NCBI GenBank assembly: GCA_016647705.1
Contig: CM028335.1
Coordinates: 39,500,712 to 39,564,711 of the forward strand
Source: Eucommia ulmoides
Lineage: Eukaryota > Streptophyta > Magnoliopsida > Garryales > Eucommiaceae
Direction: 5' to 3'
Length of the DNA: 64,000 bases
Part shown: piece after piece, positions 35,110 to 46,143 of the stretch
Position numbering within the stretch: the first letter of the stretch is position 1
Layout of the letters: every line of letters begins with the position of its first letter
The notes under the pieces: generated by a model
Database searches by the model: none
The model's input: only the letters and a program-made list of their open reading frames with translations
Told to the model about the DNA's origin: nothing
Program-made: the position numbers and the translations under genes

Positions 35110-35750
35110 GATTGTTCCGAGCCAAAGAATGAAAAGGAGAAGAAAATAAAGGAAAGAAAAAGGTGAAAGGAGTAAGAAAAAGTCTATGAAAGCTACCTGG
35201 GATGACTCGGAGTTAAGTAGCTCGAAAAAAATAAGTCGTGATGATTCATCTATGCTTGCTTTGATAGCCACTAAAGATAAGGTAACTCAATGCTCTAGTT
35301 CTTATCCTCTAAATTTTGATGAATTATTTGATGTTTATAAAGAACTAATGCATGATTATAAAAACCGATGTTCTCAAATAAATTCCCTACAAAGTACATT
35401 AACACACTTAACAAGCAAGTGATTAAATTCGAATATGAAAACAATGGGTTCAAATTCAACATTTTTAGATTTACATTCTATTGTTCTTAAATTCACAGGT
35501 GGTCGAAATAATTTGAAAATACCTTTGGGAAGTTCATTTTGGATAAAGCTGAAATTGATTTTTAGAAAAATATTAAACAAATGCGACTTTATGAATTCAT
35601 TTCTAAAACTAAAAAATTTTGTTAGATGTTTTAAATGTAATGTTGTAGGGCATACAATAAAGAAGTGTTTTCAAAGAATATCTAAAAGTAAACAAGTTTG
35701 GGTTCGTAAAGGAAATAAATTTGTCCCAGCTAACAATTTCGGATTCACTT
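35110..35750 (+). pseudogene. C1 gag, C-terminal-side fragment
   Basis: Resumes C1 gag after A1. The first codons supply the missing final Cys of the zinc knuckle (DCSEPKNEK), followed by Lys/Glu-rich sequence and MKATWDDSE, the usual word after the SIRE knuckle. Then come a coiled-coil-like stretch (NFDELFDVYKELMHDYKNRC) and, past a stop near 35420, a second knuckle-like segment, CFKCNVVGHTIKKC (about 35628-35668), with intact Cys and His. KQVWVRKGNKFVPA follows. Stops at 35420 and 35750 break it. Confidence 0.72.
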
Positions 35751-35789
35751 AGATTGGGTACCACTTAGGAACTATTTGAGGTGCTCCTT

Positions 35790-38770
35790 TTAGGTTATTT
35801 TGAAAGCATCAATAGGTAAGGAAAAATGGTTCCTGGATAGTGGTTGTTCTTGGCACGTAATGGGTAATAAATCTAAATTTACGTCTTTGACACCTAAAGA
35901 CGGAGATCATGTGGGTTTTGGAGACAATGCACAAGGTAAGATGATTAGTATAGGTAATATCGGTAATGGGTCTACTACTATTGAAAATGTGCTATTAGTA
36001 GACGATCTTAAATATAATCTTCTTAGCATAACATAGTTATGTGCTAAGGGTTATAACGTGATAATTGATCGTAATAGATGCATTATTAAGAATGGGCATG
36101 ATAGTAGCATATTACTTGTTGCATCACGTGTTGGTTATGGCATATACGTGGTTTGTCTGCATTAAATATGTTAAAGATAAGGTATGTGATACATGTCAAT
36201 TGGGTAAGCAATCTAGATAATCATTTAAGAAGAAATTGCATACATGCACATCAAAGTGTCTTGAACTACTGCATCTTGATTTATTTGGTCCAAATTCCAT
36301 TGCTAATCTAGGAGGGAAATTTTATACATTCGTAATTGTTGATGATTAATCTAGACTAACATGGGTGTTTTTCTTATCTAAGAAAAATGGGGTTGCTTCT
36401 ATTTTCTTCAAATTTTGTTAACGTGTGCAAAATGAAAAACAATCATGCATATTTAACATTCGTAGCGATAGAGACAAAGAATTCAAATATGATGAGATTA
36501 TAAGTTGTTGTGATGAGTATGGGTATGCAGATAACGTTTTTGCACCAAGAACACCACAACAAAATGGTGTTGTGGAAAGAAAGAATAGGACGCTTCAGGA
36601 AATGGTCAAGACTATGTTGAATGAGAATCGTCTTCATAAATATTTCTAGGCTGAAGTGGTAAGTATTGCATGCCATGTTATTAGTAGAGTCTCTATCTGA
36701 AGAGGTTTCAATAGAACCCCTTATGAGATTTGGGATGAAAAAACTCTAAATATATCCTATTTGAAAGTTTTTGGGTGTAAATATTTTATTTTAAATGATA
36801 AGGATAATTTGGGTAAGTTTGATTCCAAATTTGATTATGGTATCTTCCTTGGGTATGCTTCGAATAGTAAAACGTATAGAATTTATAATAAACGTACTTT
36901 AATTGTAGAAGAATCTATGCATGTTGTATTTAAAGAATCAGATCTACTTGTGTCGAGAAATGAATTGGATGATAACGATGCAAGTATAATGACTAAGAAA
37001 AACAACCAAGGAGTTGAGACAGATAAAGAGACACTAAATCCGAAGGATAAGAAGCCACAAAATGAAGAGACAACTTTACCGTGAGCTATAAATACAGTTT
37101 CGGACACTCGAAAAAAGAAATTATTGATAATTTCGAAAAAGGTGTAAGTACAAGATCCTCTATTAGAGATATAATCAATCTTGCTTCTCCCCCCCCCCCC
37201 CTAAACTGAACCTAAGAATGTAAACGAGGCTTTACCTAATGAGTCTTAGATCTCTGTAATGCTAGAGGAGTTAGTTCAATTTGAGCAAAATAATGTTTGG
37301 TCTCTAATTCCTAGACCTGACTTTCATCCTGTTATTGGTACTAAATGGGTTTATCTTAATAAAAAAGATGAAACATGAATGATAATTAGAAACGAAGCAA
37401 GATTAGTAGCACAGGTTTATAATCAAGAAGAATGAATTGATTATGACGAGACATATGCACTTGTTGCTAGATTAGAAGCTATTAGAATGTTACTAGCATT
37501 TGCATATTCTCGAAATTTTGAATTATTTCAAAATTGCATCTGGAATGGTTTTCTAACTGAAGAAGTTTACGTTGAACAACCATCAGGTTTTGAAAATGAT
37601 AAATTACTAAATCATATTTTCTAGCTTTGGAAGGCTTTATATGGACTCAAAAAAACTCCTCGAGTTTGGTATGAGAGACTTAGTCGATACCTAATTGAGA
37701 ATGGTTCTAGATGTGGTCTAAGTGATATAACATTGTTTATCTAGCAAAATGAATCTGATTTTCTATTAGTACATATATATGTGGATAATATTATGTTCAA
37801 ATATACGAATGGGGATTTTTGTTAAGAGTTTGCCAAAATTATGAAGGTCAAGTTTGAAATGAGCATGATGGGAGAATTAACATCCTTTCTTGGGTTGCAA
37901 ATTAAGCAAACCAAAGAAGGAATTTTTGTTAGTCAAGCCAAATACCCTAAGGAGTTACTAAAAAAATATGGCTTGGATAGTGGTAAAGAATACAAAACTC
38001 CCATGGTAACAACTACAAAAATAGAAAAAGACGATACAGACAAAAACGTCAATGAAAAAAATGTATCGAGGTATGATTAGTAATTTATTGTATCGTAATT
38101 CTAGTAGATCTGAGATCTACTATATGCTTTTGTGCAAGATTTCAATCTTGTTCGAAATAATTGCATGTAACAGTTGTCAAACGAATCTTTCGATATTTAA
38201 AAGGAACAAGTGATCTAGGATTATGGTAACCTAGGGGGAGTGACTTTAACCTAATTAGTTACTCCGACGCTGATTTTGCTGGATGCAAAGTTGAGCGTAA
38301 AAGTACAAGCAATTCATGTCACATTTTGGCACATGCCTTAGTTTTTTGTTCTATCAAGAAATATAATTCAATTTCCTTATCTACAACTGAGGTAAATATA
38401 TAGTAGCTGGTAATTGTTGTGCTCAAATTCTATATATTAAACAATAATTATATGACTTTAGGATATGTATGGAGGAAGTCCCTATCATATGTGATAATGA
38501 AAGTGTTGTTTTCTTAGGAATCCAGCATAACACTCACGAACTAAGCACATAGAGATTGAAAATTATTTTATTCGTGATCACATTTATAAAAAAAAGATGT
38601 ATCTATTGAATATGTTGATACTTCCGATCAACTTGCTGATATTTTTACTAAAGCTCTTGTTGAAGATCAATTTGTTAAAATTATTTGTGGTTTAGGTATG
38701 GCTAGGCATAAAGATGTATGCCTAGACAAATGCTTTGATCCTCCATTCCCACCTTTTGAGATGGCAAAGG
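35790..38770 (+). pseudogene. C1 pol: protease, integrase, reverse transcriptase, RNase H (Ty1/copia order)
   Basis: Degenerate copia pol, mostly one frame but with many stops. Protease KEKWFLDSGCSWHVMG with DSG at 35800-35860. A short GAG-pre-integrase relic follows. Integrase comprises VCDTCQLGKQS zinc cysteines, LHLDLFGP (first Asp), IRSDRDKEF (second Asp) and PQQNGVVERKNRTLQ (Glu) at 36550-36595, then PYEIW and LKVFGCKYF. A C homopolymer breaks the linker at 37190-37201. Reverse transcriptase has NVWSLIPRP, GTKWVYLNKK, LLAFAYSRNFELFQ, VYVEQPSGF, LYGLKKTPRVWYERL and YVDN at about 37780, where the catalytic YVDD has lost its second Asp. KYPKELLKKYGLDSGK marks the connection. RNase H: SYSDADFAGCKVERKSTS (38250-38310). 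Ends near ARHKDVCLD. Integrase before reverse transcriptase defines copia. Confidence 0.88.
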
Positions 38771-38996
38771 GAGGAGAAGTTGATGTTTAGGGTATTTGTT
38801 CACCTAAGCATTGCAATTATAAAGGGGACAATTTTTTCTGGCAAATTATATTGGGAGAGAAATTTATTTTAGGTTTTCACTAATAGTGCTCAAATAAGTT
38901 TAAGAAAACCCCTCCCCAGATTTATGGAGAGCGTGGTTATATTTTCTTCGTGAGAAAATATCAAAGTTAATTGTCATCATCAAAAAGAGGAAAGAT
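38771..38996 (+). other. C1 3' internal end with polypurine tract
   Basis: Non-coding after pol. Ends TTGTCATCATCAAAAAGAGG then aaagat before the LTR start TGTTAAACC at 38997. CAAAAAGAGGAAAG is the likely plus-strand primer; S1 has the same words at its 3' LTR. Confidence 0.7.
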
Positions 38997-39948
38997 TGTT
39001 AAACCTAGTATTTTGATGGACAATTAAATGTTGATGTTTTAAGGAACTAAACTTTTTACTGAGTGATTTTAGATTTAAAGTTCCATATAATTCATTAAGA
39101 AGAAGTATCATTGAAGAATAAATAGCGGGTACAAAATGGTGATAATAGAGATTTGAAGAGTATTGAAAACAAATAGGTGAAAATAACTCTTTACTTTCAT
39201 ACTCTTAATGCAAGCCGAATTTGGATCACACACGACACTTTAAAATGAATTAATATTATGTGTGTTGTAATAATTTTAGGGTTCTAATGTGTGTTTTATG
39301 ATGTGTTAAGTCTTTGAAATGTTTTTGGTTAAGAGCCTAATTGAAAAAAATGATTTTAATACTTAAAATGGTGGTTTCTCGGGTTAATTCGGTCCACAGA
39401 AGAAAGGGGTCGGTTGACTAACCAAAATAGTGTGTTTGGGAAGTGGAATGGGTAACCTACTTGTCAATTCGGTCAACTGACAAAATGGGTTGGTCGACTA
39501 ACGAATCCAGTAATTGAAAATGGAAAAACGGGAAACCTACTGGACCAATCGGTCAACTGACCAAGGTGGTCGGTCAACCTACTAGAGCTAAGCCAACGAT
39601 CATTTTTCTGACCGTTGGAGAGGGGCGGCCATCCGGTAGGGTTGCCCGGTCAACCTAGTAATCCATTCAAATCTTTGAATGATTGTTTTTTGGTACAATA
39701 TATCTCAGTTTTGATGATTTCAAGGGAATATTTCAAAGGAATTCAAAGTATTTCGAAATATATCACACATTAAAAGGTTTCTAATTAACTGGTCCATTTA
39801 TTTAAATATTCTTTTAATTAAAGTGATTAAATACTTCATATTTCTATGGAATTTGGTTTGAAAACATTTTAAGGACCAAAATGAGTTTTTCGAAGTGTAT
39901 TTTTTAATGAAACATATCTACTTTGAATATATATGATATATGAAACTT
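38997..39948 (+). repeat. C1 3' LTR, first part
   Basis: Begins TGTTAAACCTAGTATTTTG. Contains GGTCAACTGACC-type repeats at 39370-39650 (the U3 cluster seen in all SIRE-like LTRs here). Cut at 39948 by A3; the LTR resumes at 56285. By comparison with 9838-12035 about 75 bp is missing at the junction. Confidence 0.82.
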
Positions 39949-40984
39949 TGTAGCAGAATATTACTTCGCTAACTTATACCGCAAGTGTACGGGTCAAGTT
40001 TTAGTATAGATGGGGAGAGTAAGGGTATCGTGTTCACAGGGATTGGTTGAGATTATTTTCGAGTACCATGTTTATCATGACCTAACTTTATCTAGGCAAT
40101 AAAAATGTATATAAAATTAATATAAACTAAACTAATATAACTAAATTTAATCTATACTAATAATATGAGATGTTTTAGGGAAAAGAATTGTCTAGGGATT
40201 AACTTGGTTTACAAATACGTGTTCGATCTCATTTTAGTTTACGTTAATGGTGTTCACCTATTTGACAATCTCTGTATCGTAAACTCGCTCGCTCCCTCTC
40301 CCGAGTGTAAAGCGAGCGAATATATGATTTCGCATTAACGCCGAAGTCCCCATCGAATGCCTTTTCTAACACATAATCACATGAGTCTTGCCCCAACGTC
40401 ATTGATTGTACACTTTCTAACGCCCTCTCGGGTCGTTAGATTGTTGTGTTGTGTTTAAACCCTAGTCCGAATCCGGGGTTACCTTTCTCAGTGTCAAACC
40501 TTGTATTCTCAATATATCTAAACAAGTATAGATGCATAGAATAATGGTAAACACAATCAAAATAGCGAAGAACGACCATAAACGAAACACCGAAATCAAA
40601 ATAACCACATATTTATAAATATATTGTTAATCTCTAAACAATCCATGTTTAGCTAATGTCCATAACAGTATATACAATAAAGAATGAGCTAAACATTCTC
40701 AACAACTACCAAAGTGAAAGAAATAAAAGAAGAACGAAGAAACTTACCCTATATCCGAGGATTTAGCGCTTGAACCATTCCACAATCGCGTATCCTTCTT
40801 CTACCACCCTTGGGATATACTTAGGGTTAGGTTGAGAGATTGTAGAGGATTGAGCTCACAACACCGTACTCGATAATAATCTCAACCAATCCTTGTGAAT
40901 ACAATACCCTTACTCTCCCCTTCTATACTAAAACTTGAGTCGTACACTTGCAGTGTAAGTTAGCGACGTAATATTCTGCAACCA
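39949..40984 (+). repeat. A3 5' LTR with fold-back structure
   Basis: Plus strand starts TGTAGCAGAATATTACTTCG and ends ACGTAATATTCTGCAACCA, and the outer ~118 bp on each side are inverted copies of each other. From 39949 to about 40858 the sequence runs as a minus-oriented LTR (terminus first, compare 30099 onward). From about 40860 to 40984 it is a plus-oriented LTR end next to a primer site. So the normal LTR start (TGATAGG) is replaced by an inverted LTR. The 3' LTR (54964-56284) is ordinary. Confidence 0.7.
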
Positions 40985-40990
40985 AGTTTT

Positions 40991-41009
40991 TTTCGCCGTT
41001 GCTGGGGAA
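40991..41009 (+). promoter_or_regulatory. A3 primer-binding site, degenerate
   Basis: TTTCGCCGTTGCTGGGGAA after ACCAAGTTTT; compare the Athila consensus TGGCGCCGTTGCCGGGGAA (from memory). Confidence 0.7.
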
Positions 41010-41127
41010 TGAGTGTTTCAATTTAGTTGATATTGCGACTAAGTTGTTGAATATTAATCCTGACAATTCTTTTGTTTTATTTATTTATTTATTTATTTAA
41101 TTTCTTTCGTTAGTTGTGATCAAACAG

Positions 41128-41222
41128 TGCGTGCAACGCAGAAGGAGTTTGGAATTCTTGACTCTTGATCCTGAGATCGCGCATTCGTTGAAAAGTATAA
41201 GGAGAGAGAGAAGAAGCCAACT
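41128..41222 (+). pseudogene. A3 gag N-terminal relic
   Basis: Reads EFLTLDPEIAHSLKSIRRER, the start of Athila gag (FDPEIERTLRR type), preceded by a CGT-rich stretch. The frame stops shortly after, and no capsid or zinc knuckle follows. Confidence 0.5.
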
Positions 41223-41319
41223 TCAATCCATGAATTGAGATCTAATGGATCATACTATCCCAAATTCCTTGTCTATGAGGGATTTTGGTGAAAAATGCTT
41301 AACCACATAGGAAGGTGTT

Positions 41320-41544
41320 GTGGACTACTTCCTATCTTTGGAAGCTATACCGAAAGACGCACCAAAAGTTGTACCAAAATCCATACCTAAAGCTGGCACA
41401 CCTTTTGCAGATGGTCTAGACTGTTTCGGATCAAGAAAATTTTTATTTGGTTCAGTCGAACTGGAAGGTGAAGAAGGGAGGGTCAAGTGCTATATCGGAA
41501 ATAAAAAACGAGTTGTGGAGAGTATCTCCCTCGTTGATGACTGA
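41320..41544 (+). CDS. A3 short ORF, unknown
   Basis: A 74-codon open frame starting MDYFLSLEAIPKDAPKVVPK, with a Pro/Lys/Val repeat (KVVPKSIPKAGTP). Position, after the gag relic, could make it a remnant of a gag tail. No relative recognised; may be chance. Confidence 0.25.
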   Translation: MDYFLSLEAIPKDAPKVVPKSIPKAGTPFADGLDCFGSRKFLFGSVELEGEEGRVKCYIGNKKRVVESISLVDD

Positions 41545-42600
41545 TCATGCAATTTTCTAAGTCCAACTAGGGACGTTAAATCAAGCAAGTCATGTTTTTT
41601 GATATAAAACTTAGGGTATCAAGTTTTACTTGATTTTTGCTACTAATTACTTTTTGGAGGTCGGAATGGTATCGGAGCGTGTTTGGAGGTGAATTAAGGA
41701 GTGAGGATACTCGGAGATGTGATTCTCACTTAAAATCATTGAATAAGAGAAGTGGAAGCACGTTTAGTAGAGCCTTTATGTGAAAACTTGAAGAAATAAT
41801 GAAAATCCAGCAGCAGGCTCACCGCCGAGGCAGTGGACGCACCACCGAGGAGGTAAAAATACAGGATGTCAAGTTTTCAACATAATGCTTCATTGTTGAG
41901 GCAGTGATACCACTGCCTAGGCAATGAAATACCAGAATGTTTTGGTTTTTAAAAAGGCGCTCCACCGCCGCGGCGGTGAGACCTCTATTTGATTAAAACG
42001 ATCCCGTTAAACAAGAAAACACCACATCCACTTCAATAACTCCAAAATCTCTTTATTTCTATCCTTCCAAATTGTTTCAAACCTTCAAAATCATCCTTCC
42101 ATTTACAAAATTTCTGATTTCCACCGCAAAACATCCTCCAAAAATCAGATTTCCACCCTATTTTCGAAAACCTAGGGTTTAAGGGATGAACGGTGCGATT
42201 TCTCCATTTTCAATCATTTGGACCGAAATTTTTCAATAAGTAAGTGTTTATGATTCTACATTTCATCTATTTGTTGAAATCGTTAATTGATTTTCATTTT
42301 TATATAAAAAATCATTGGATTTGGAATGTGCCCTAAACACTTAAACCCCCATTTTCGCGATTTTCATTCTTTATGGGAATTTTGGTTTGATTTTTGGTGA
42401 TAAAATAAGTTTCTATGGATTGTTAAATTGTGTGAAACAAAATTACATGCTACATTGTTCATATTTTGTTGAAAGCGTTGCGATTGGTGTATGTGTATTG
42501 AGATTGTGACTTTTTTTTTACGGTGTTAATTCAAGGGATTATTTTCATTGTTCATATATGATTGGGTTGCCATGTTTTGTGATTGTGATTAATAGGAGAC
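41545..42600 (+). other. A3 leader before plant-transposon-type ORF
   Basis: Non-coding. Has a palindrome group like the Athila U3 clusters (CACCGCCGAGGCAGTGG, CCACCGCCGCGGCGGTGAG at 41820-41975), then a CCTAGGGTTTAAGGG leader region (42170-42190) and a long AT-rich stretch ending taggagac before ATG at 42601. The order (palindromes, leader, ORF) suggests an internal promoter, as in S1, but I see no clear TATA box. Confidence 0.4.
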
Positions 42601-42858
42601 ATGACTAAGAGAGTTGCTTCAAATAGGGCACGGGGTGAAGGTTCAAGTTCTCAAACCGGCGGTGCCACGGACTATGATTTTGCCCGCTTTGTTTCTAAAC
42701 AAACAAAGGAACATTTCCACTGTTTTGAGCATAAACGAACTTGTATCCGACAAAGGGTATTTGGACCATTAGATAACCTCCCGGCGAAATTTCAAGATGT
42801 CATTCGAAGCCGTAGTTGGGAGCGTTTTTTCCAATCACTACCAAAGGGCGAGGTGGCC
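42601..42858 (+). pseudogene. A3 plant-transposon-type ORF, 5' part
   Basis: Starts ATG at 42601 (MTKRVASNRARGEGSSSQTG), then DYDFARFVSKQTKEHFHCFE and IRSRSWERFFQSLPKG. This is the typical N-terminus of the uncharacterised plant retroelement protein often placed in the env position of Athila; the S1 ORF (25490 leftward) has the same layout with RNLGWVDFVT at the matching place. K1 interrupts it after codon 86; the frame resumes at 52365 when one tggcc copy is discounted. Stop-free up to the break. Confidence 0.72.
42854..42858. other. Target-site duplication tggcc, left copy
   Basis: tggcc before TGTAAAACC; identical right copy at 52360-52364 after GTGTGACA. Confidence 0.95.
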
Positions 42859-45087
42859 TGTAAAACCTAAGTTGTAGGACGTACGTCATAAATAGTCGCA
42901 TTATAAAATATTAGAAAATTTTAGGGTAAAAAATTTTATTGATAAAAAACTCAAATCAAAAGTTGGGGGTCAAATTAGGAATTTAGGAACACAAAAAAAT
43001 TTAAACTTGAGATTTGGATTAGCAATTAGAAATCAAAAGTAAAAATGTTAAGGGCAAAATTATAAATGTTGGAACTTTTAAAACTTAAACTTACCTAAAT
43101 AAGAATCCTAAAGAAAATGAAGGAAGGAAAGTGTAATTTAATTTTTTTTTTTTATTTTTTTTTTTTTTATATATGTCTATACCCACACGGTAAACCAACG
43201 GAGATCCACCGGCCAAGGAGGGGTGATCGAAGGGCGACGTGGTGAGCTCATAATTGGTTTAACCACTAATATCATGCAATAAAAACCCTCCTACATGCAC
43301 TGAAGTGAGGAAATCGGAAAAGAAAAAAACTCGAAAATCCTAGAGAGAGAGAGAGAACCGGAGCGGAAGGGGTTATCGATTTTTCTTGAATCGACGTTCC
43401 TCCGGCAGCATGGTCGTGGCTGATAAGGGCGTGCGTGGTCATGTGGACAACGTAAACAGTTCCAGGAGAGGGTGGTCCGGCCGGTGGCGTGGCTCGTCAA
43501 CGGAGGGACAGTGCACGTTTTAGTGTCGCTGGTGAGTGGAAGTTGTGAATCGCCGTCCAACCATTTCCGATCGTCGGGCTGGTGAGTATTTATGTGGATT
43601 CCCTCTAATTAGTTGATAGGTGTGTGCATGCATGAGTGTAACAAGCTGGGGCGGTAAAATCCGGTGGTGGGGGGTTGCGCTGGGTTTTTTCCTTCTTCCG
43701 ACAGTATGAGAATTGTGTGTGTGTGTTTGGATTTTCCAGTTAGGGTGTGCGTGCATGTGTGTGTGTGTGAATGTGTGTTGCTTTGATGAAGGCCCAACAA
43801 TGAAAAAAAAACGAGACGGAGAGAGAGAGAGAGGGTGATCAACGGCGGTGGTGGTGGAGTGAGTTGGTTGCGACTGCGGTGAGCCGCTGTGTGTGTACGC
43901 CACCGTTGACAGAAGTCGTTGGTCCCGTGGCGAGCCGATGGCACCAGCATGCATGATTGGTTGCATGCATAGGGGGGTGTTGTGGGTGTCACAGCAGGCG
44001 TAGGTGGGTAAACCGGGGGCCTGTTGGGTGTGCGAGTGAGCCGGTGGGGTGGCCAGGGGGTGGTGTCTGATGGACGTCGTGGGTGGTGCGGGGTTGATAG
44101 GCGAGTCAGCAAGGAGGGGGAAGCCACCAGCGGTAGAGAGAGAGAGAGACCGGCCGTCGGGGCTGGGAAGAACCGAAAACAGAAAAAAAAAAAAAAAAGA
44201 GAAAAAAAAAGTGGGGAAAAATTGCACAACTGACCCCAACAAAAGGGGAAAAATTCCACTTCAAATGAAAACCCTTTTCGCGGCCCGTGAATAATTCGGA
44301 AAGGATCTCATTTGCCATTAAATTTATTCTAGTTTTTTTAAAATTCAATCTTAGTCTAAAATCTTTGTAACCGGAGTAATAAATTGGGATCGTTCATATT
44401 ATGGGATTTCTTATGTAATAAATAATGGAACAAAATTATTATAATAATAACAAATCTCAGAGATAAAATATGGGGAATGGAAAATGCGGAACTTAGGGCC
44501 TGCCTTACATGACTAGGTGATTTTACATGAAATATTAACTTAGACCCTATCATTTCTAGGTTCGCAGACGCCAACACCTCGGTATGCTTTGGACATGAGG
44601 TTTTTTGTAGCGCTAGAAACGAGGTGAGTGTACTGTCTTCTCGCCGAATTATTTGTGTATATATATATATATATGATGAAAACTGGTTGTATTTAAATTA
44701 GAAGCTTTTAGAAAAATTATGTGGTGATTAGACGATATTATTGAGTGATGTTGATCCGCTTCAGCGGAGTGATGTTTATCTGCTTCGACAGAGTGATGTT
44801 AGACATTTGTACTGCGCAGTGATTATCCGCTTCGGCGGAGTGATGGGTGTTCGTAGGAAGCCATATCCTACGGATAGTACGGTACCGTTGTAAACTCCCG
44901 ATCGTGAGGTTAAAACGATCACCATGGCTAGCCAGTGTGTGTTGTAGTGGAGTGGTGGTTTGGGGTGTGATGTTTTGTTTATATTGGATAATTTATTATT
45001 TATTTTAGGCGATTGGTATGATATTTATACTAGATGGTTTTAAAAATGGAACTTATATATATTATTTCATTTTTACTGCATATATGG
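42859..45087 (+). repeat. K1 5' LTR, 3' end deleted
   Basis: TGTAAAACCTAAGTTG start. Aligns with 49664-51938 and stops at about 45087; the region matching 51939-52359 and the primer site are absent. A copy of ggaacttatatatatta at the join (45053 and 45085) marks the break. Contains GA and GT microsatellite-like tracts (43770-43830) and three to four 24-bp CGG-rich repeats (44747-44850). Confidence 0.92.
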
Positions 45088-45147
45088 AACTTATATATAT
45101 TACTTCAAAGGGCCCAAAGTGATACCGCCACATCTTAGGCGATACTA

Positions 45148-46143
45148 TTGAAGAGGTTCAAGGAGTTAGACCCTCCGACTTTTACCGGGACGGCGGGTCC
45201 AGCTGATGCGGAGAATTGGATAAGAGGCGTGGGGCACGTATTTGAGGCGATGGGGATTGTTGACGATAGTCGAGTTCCCCTTGCCACTTTTCAATTGAGG
45301 GAGGAAGCCGAGCATTGGTGGGAAGAAATGAAACGGCTGATTTCTGGTTCTAGGGAGGAGGTCACATAGGACCGTTTCGTCGCCGTGTTTAATGAGAAGT
45401 ATTCTCCCGAGTCTTATCAATTCCAGATGGAGGAGGAATTTATAGTTCTGAAGCAGGAAAAGATGACTGTTTAGCAGTACGAAGTCAAATTCGATGCTTT
45501 ATCCCATTTTGCCCCTGATTTGGTAAAAACGGAGGAGGAAAAATGCATACGTTTCCAGAAGGGACTTCAGTTAGAGATCCATTCCAGGCTGACAAGCAAG
45601 CAAATTAAGAATTATGCAGAGTTGGTGAATACAACAAAGCTAGTTGAGAGGGATGTACAGGAAGCCGCCAAGAGTCGAGAGCAGTACAAAAAAAGCAGAT
45701 TCGAGTCGCCTAGCAGATTTTCGGGTGGCACTTCACGGGGGACGGTATTCCGACCGCCAATTGCTCGGGCCGCATCGTTTGGCCAATCCGCCAGGAACTG
45801 TGGTTCCCGGCCATCATACCCTAGGCAACAACAAAGTGCATTGGAAGCTAGTATTGGTCCGCAGAGGCAGGAAAGGAATCAACCGATGAGTCGGGTTGGG
45901 GAAGATAAATGTTACTGCTGTGGAGCTACGGGTCACTTTGCCAGAGACTGTCTTGTGGGAGTCCCGATATGTTTCCACTGTCATATGCCAGGTCATAAAT
46001 CTACAAATTGTCCGAAACTTACTTTTACATCCGTATCTCCAGCGAGCAGTATGGGTAGTACGGGTCCTAGTAACGCCCAGGGGCTTGGTAGAGGATCACC
46101 GGGTAGACCTCCAACGCGAGGCCGAGTTTTTTCTACTACTTGA
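45148..46143 (+). pseudogene. K1 gag
   Basis: Gag of a chromovirus, 5'-truncated: it opens at FKELDPPTFTGTAGPADAEN, the start of the retrotrans_gag domain, without the N-terminal ~100 residues. Domain core is EAEHWWEEMK, with stop TAG at 45367 where Trp is expected, then FNEKYSPESY, a second stop TAG at 45472 and FQKGLQLEIHS. After a Ser/Arg-rich linker there are two CCHC zinc knuckles: CYCCGATGHFARDC (45910-45951) and CFHCHMPGHKSTNC (45970-46011), both with intact Cys and His. A TGA at 46141 separates it from pol in the same frame, so gag and pol were probably one polyprotein. Confidence 0.9.

Noticed and set aside
43520..44259. Overlapping antisense open frames of 240 and 216 codons in the K1 5' LTR
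   Set aside because: Low-complexity Pro/His/Thr/Ser translation of GT- and GGTG-rich DNA, two overlapping frames at once, no known family, and explained by biased composition.
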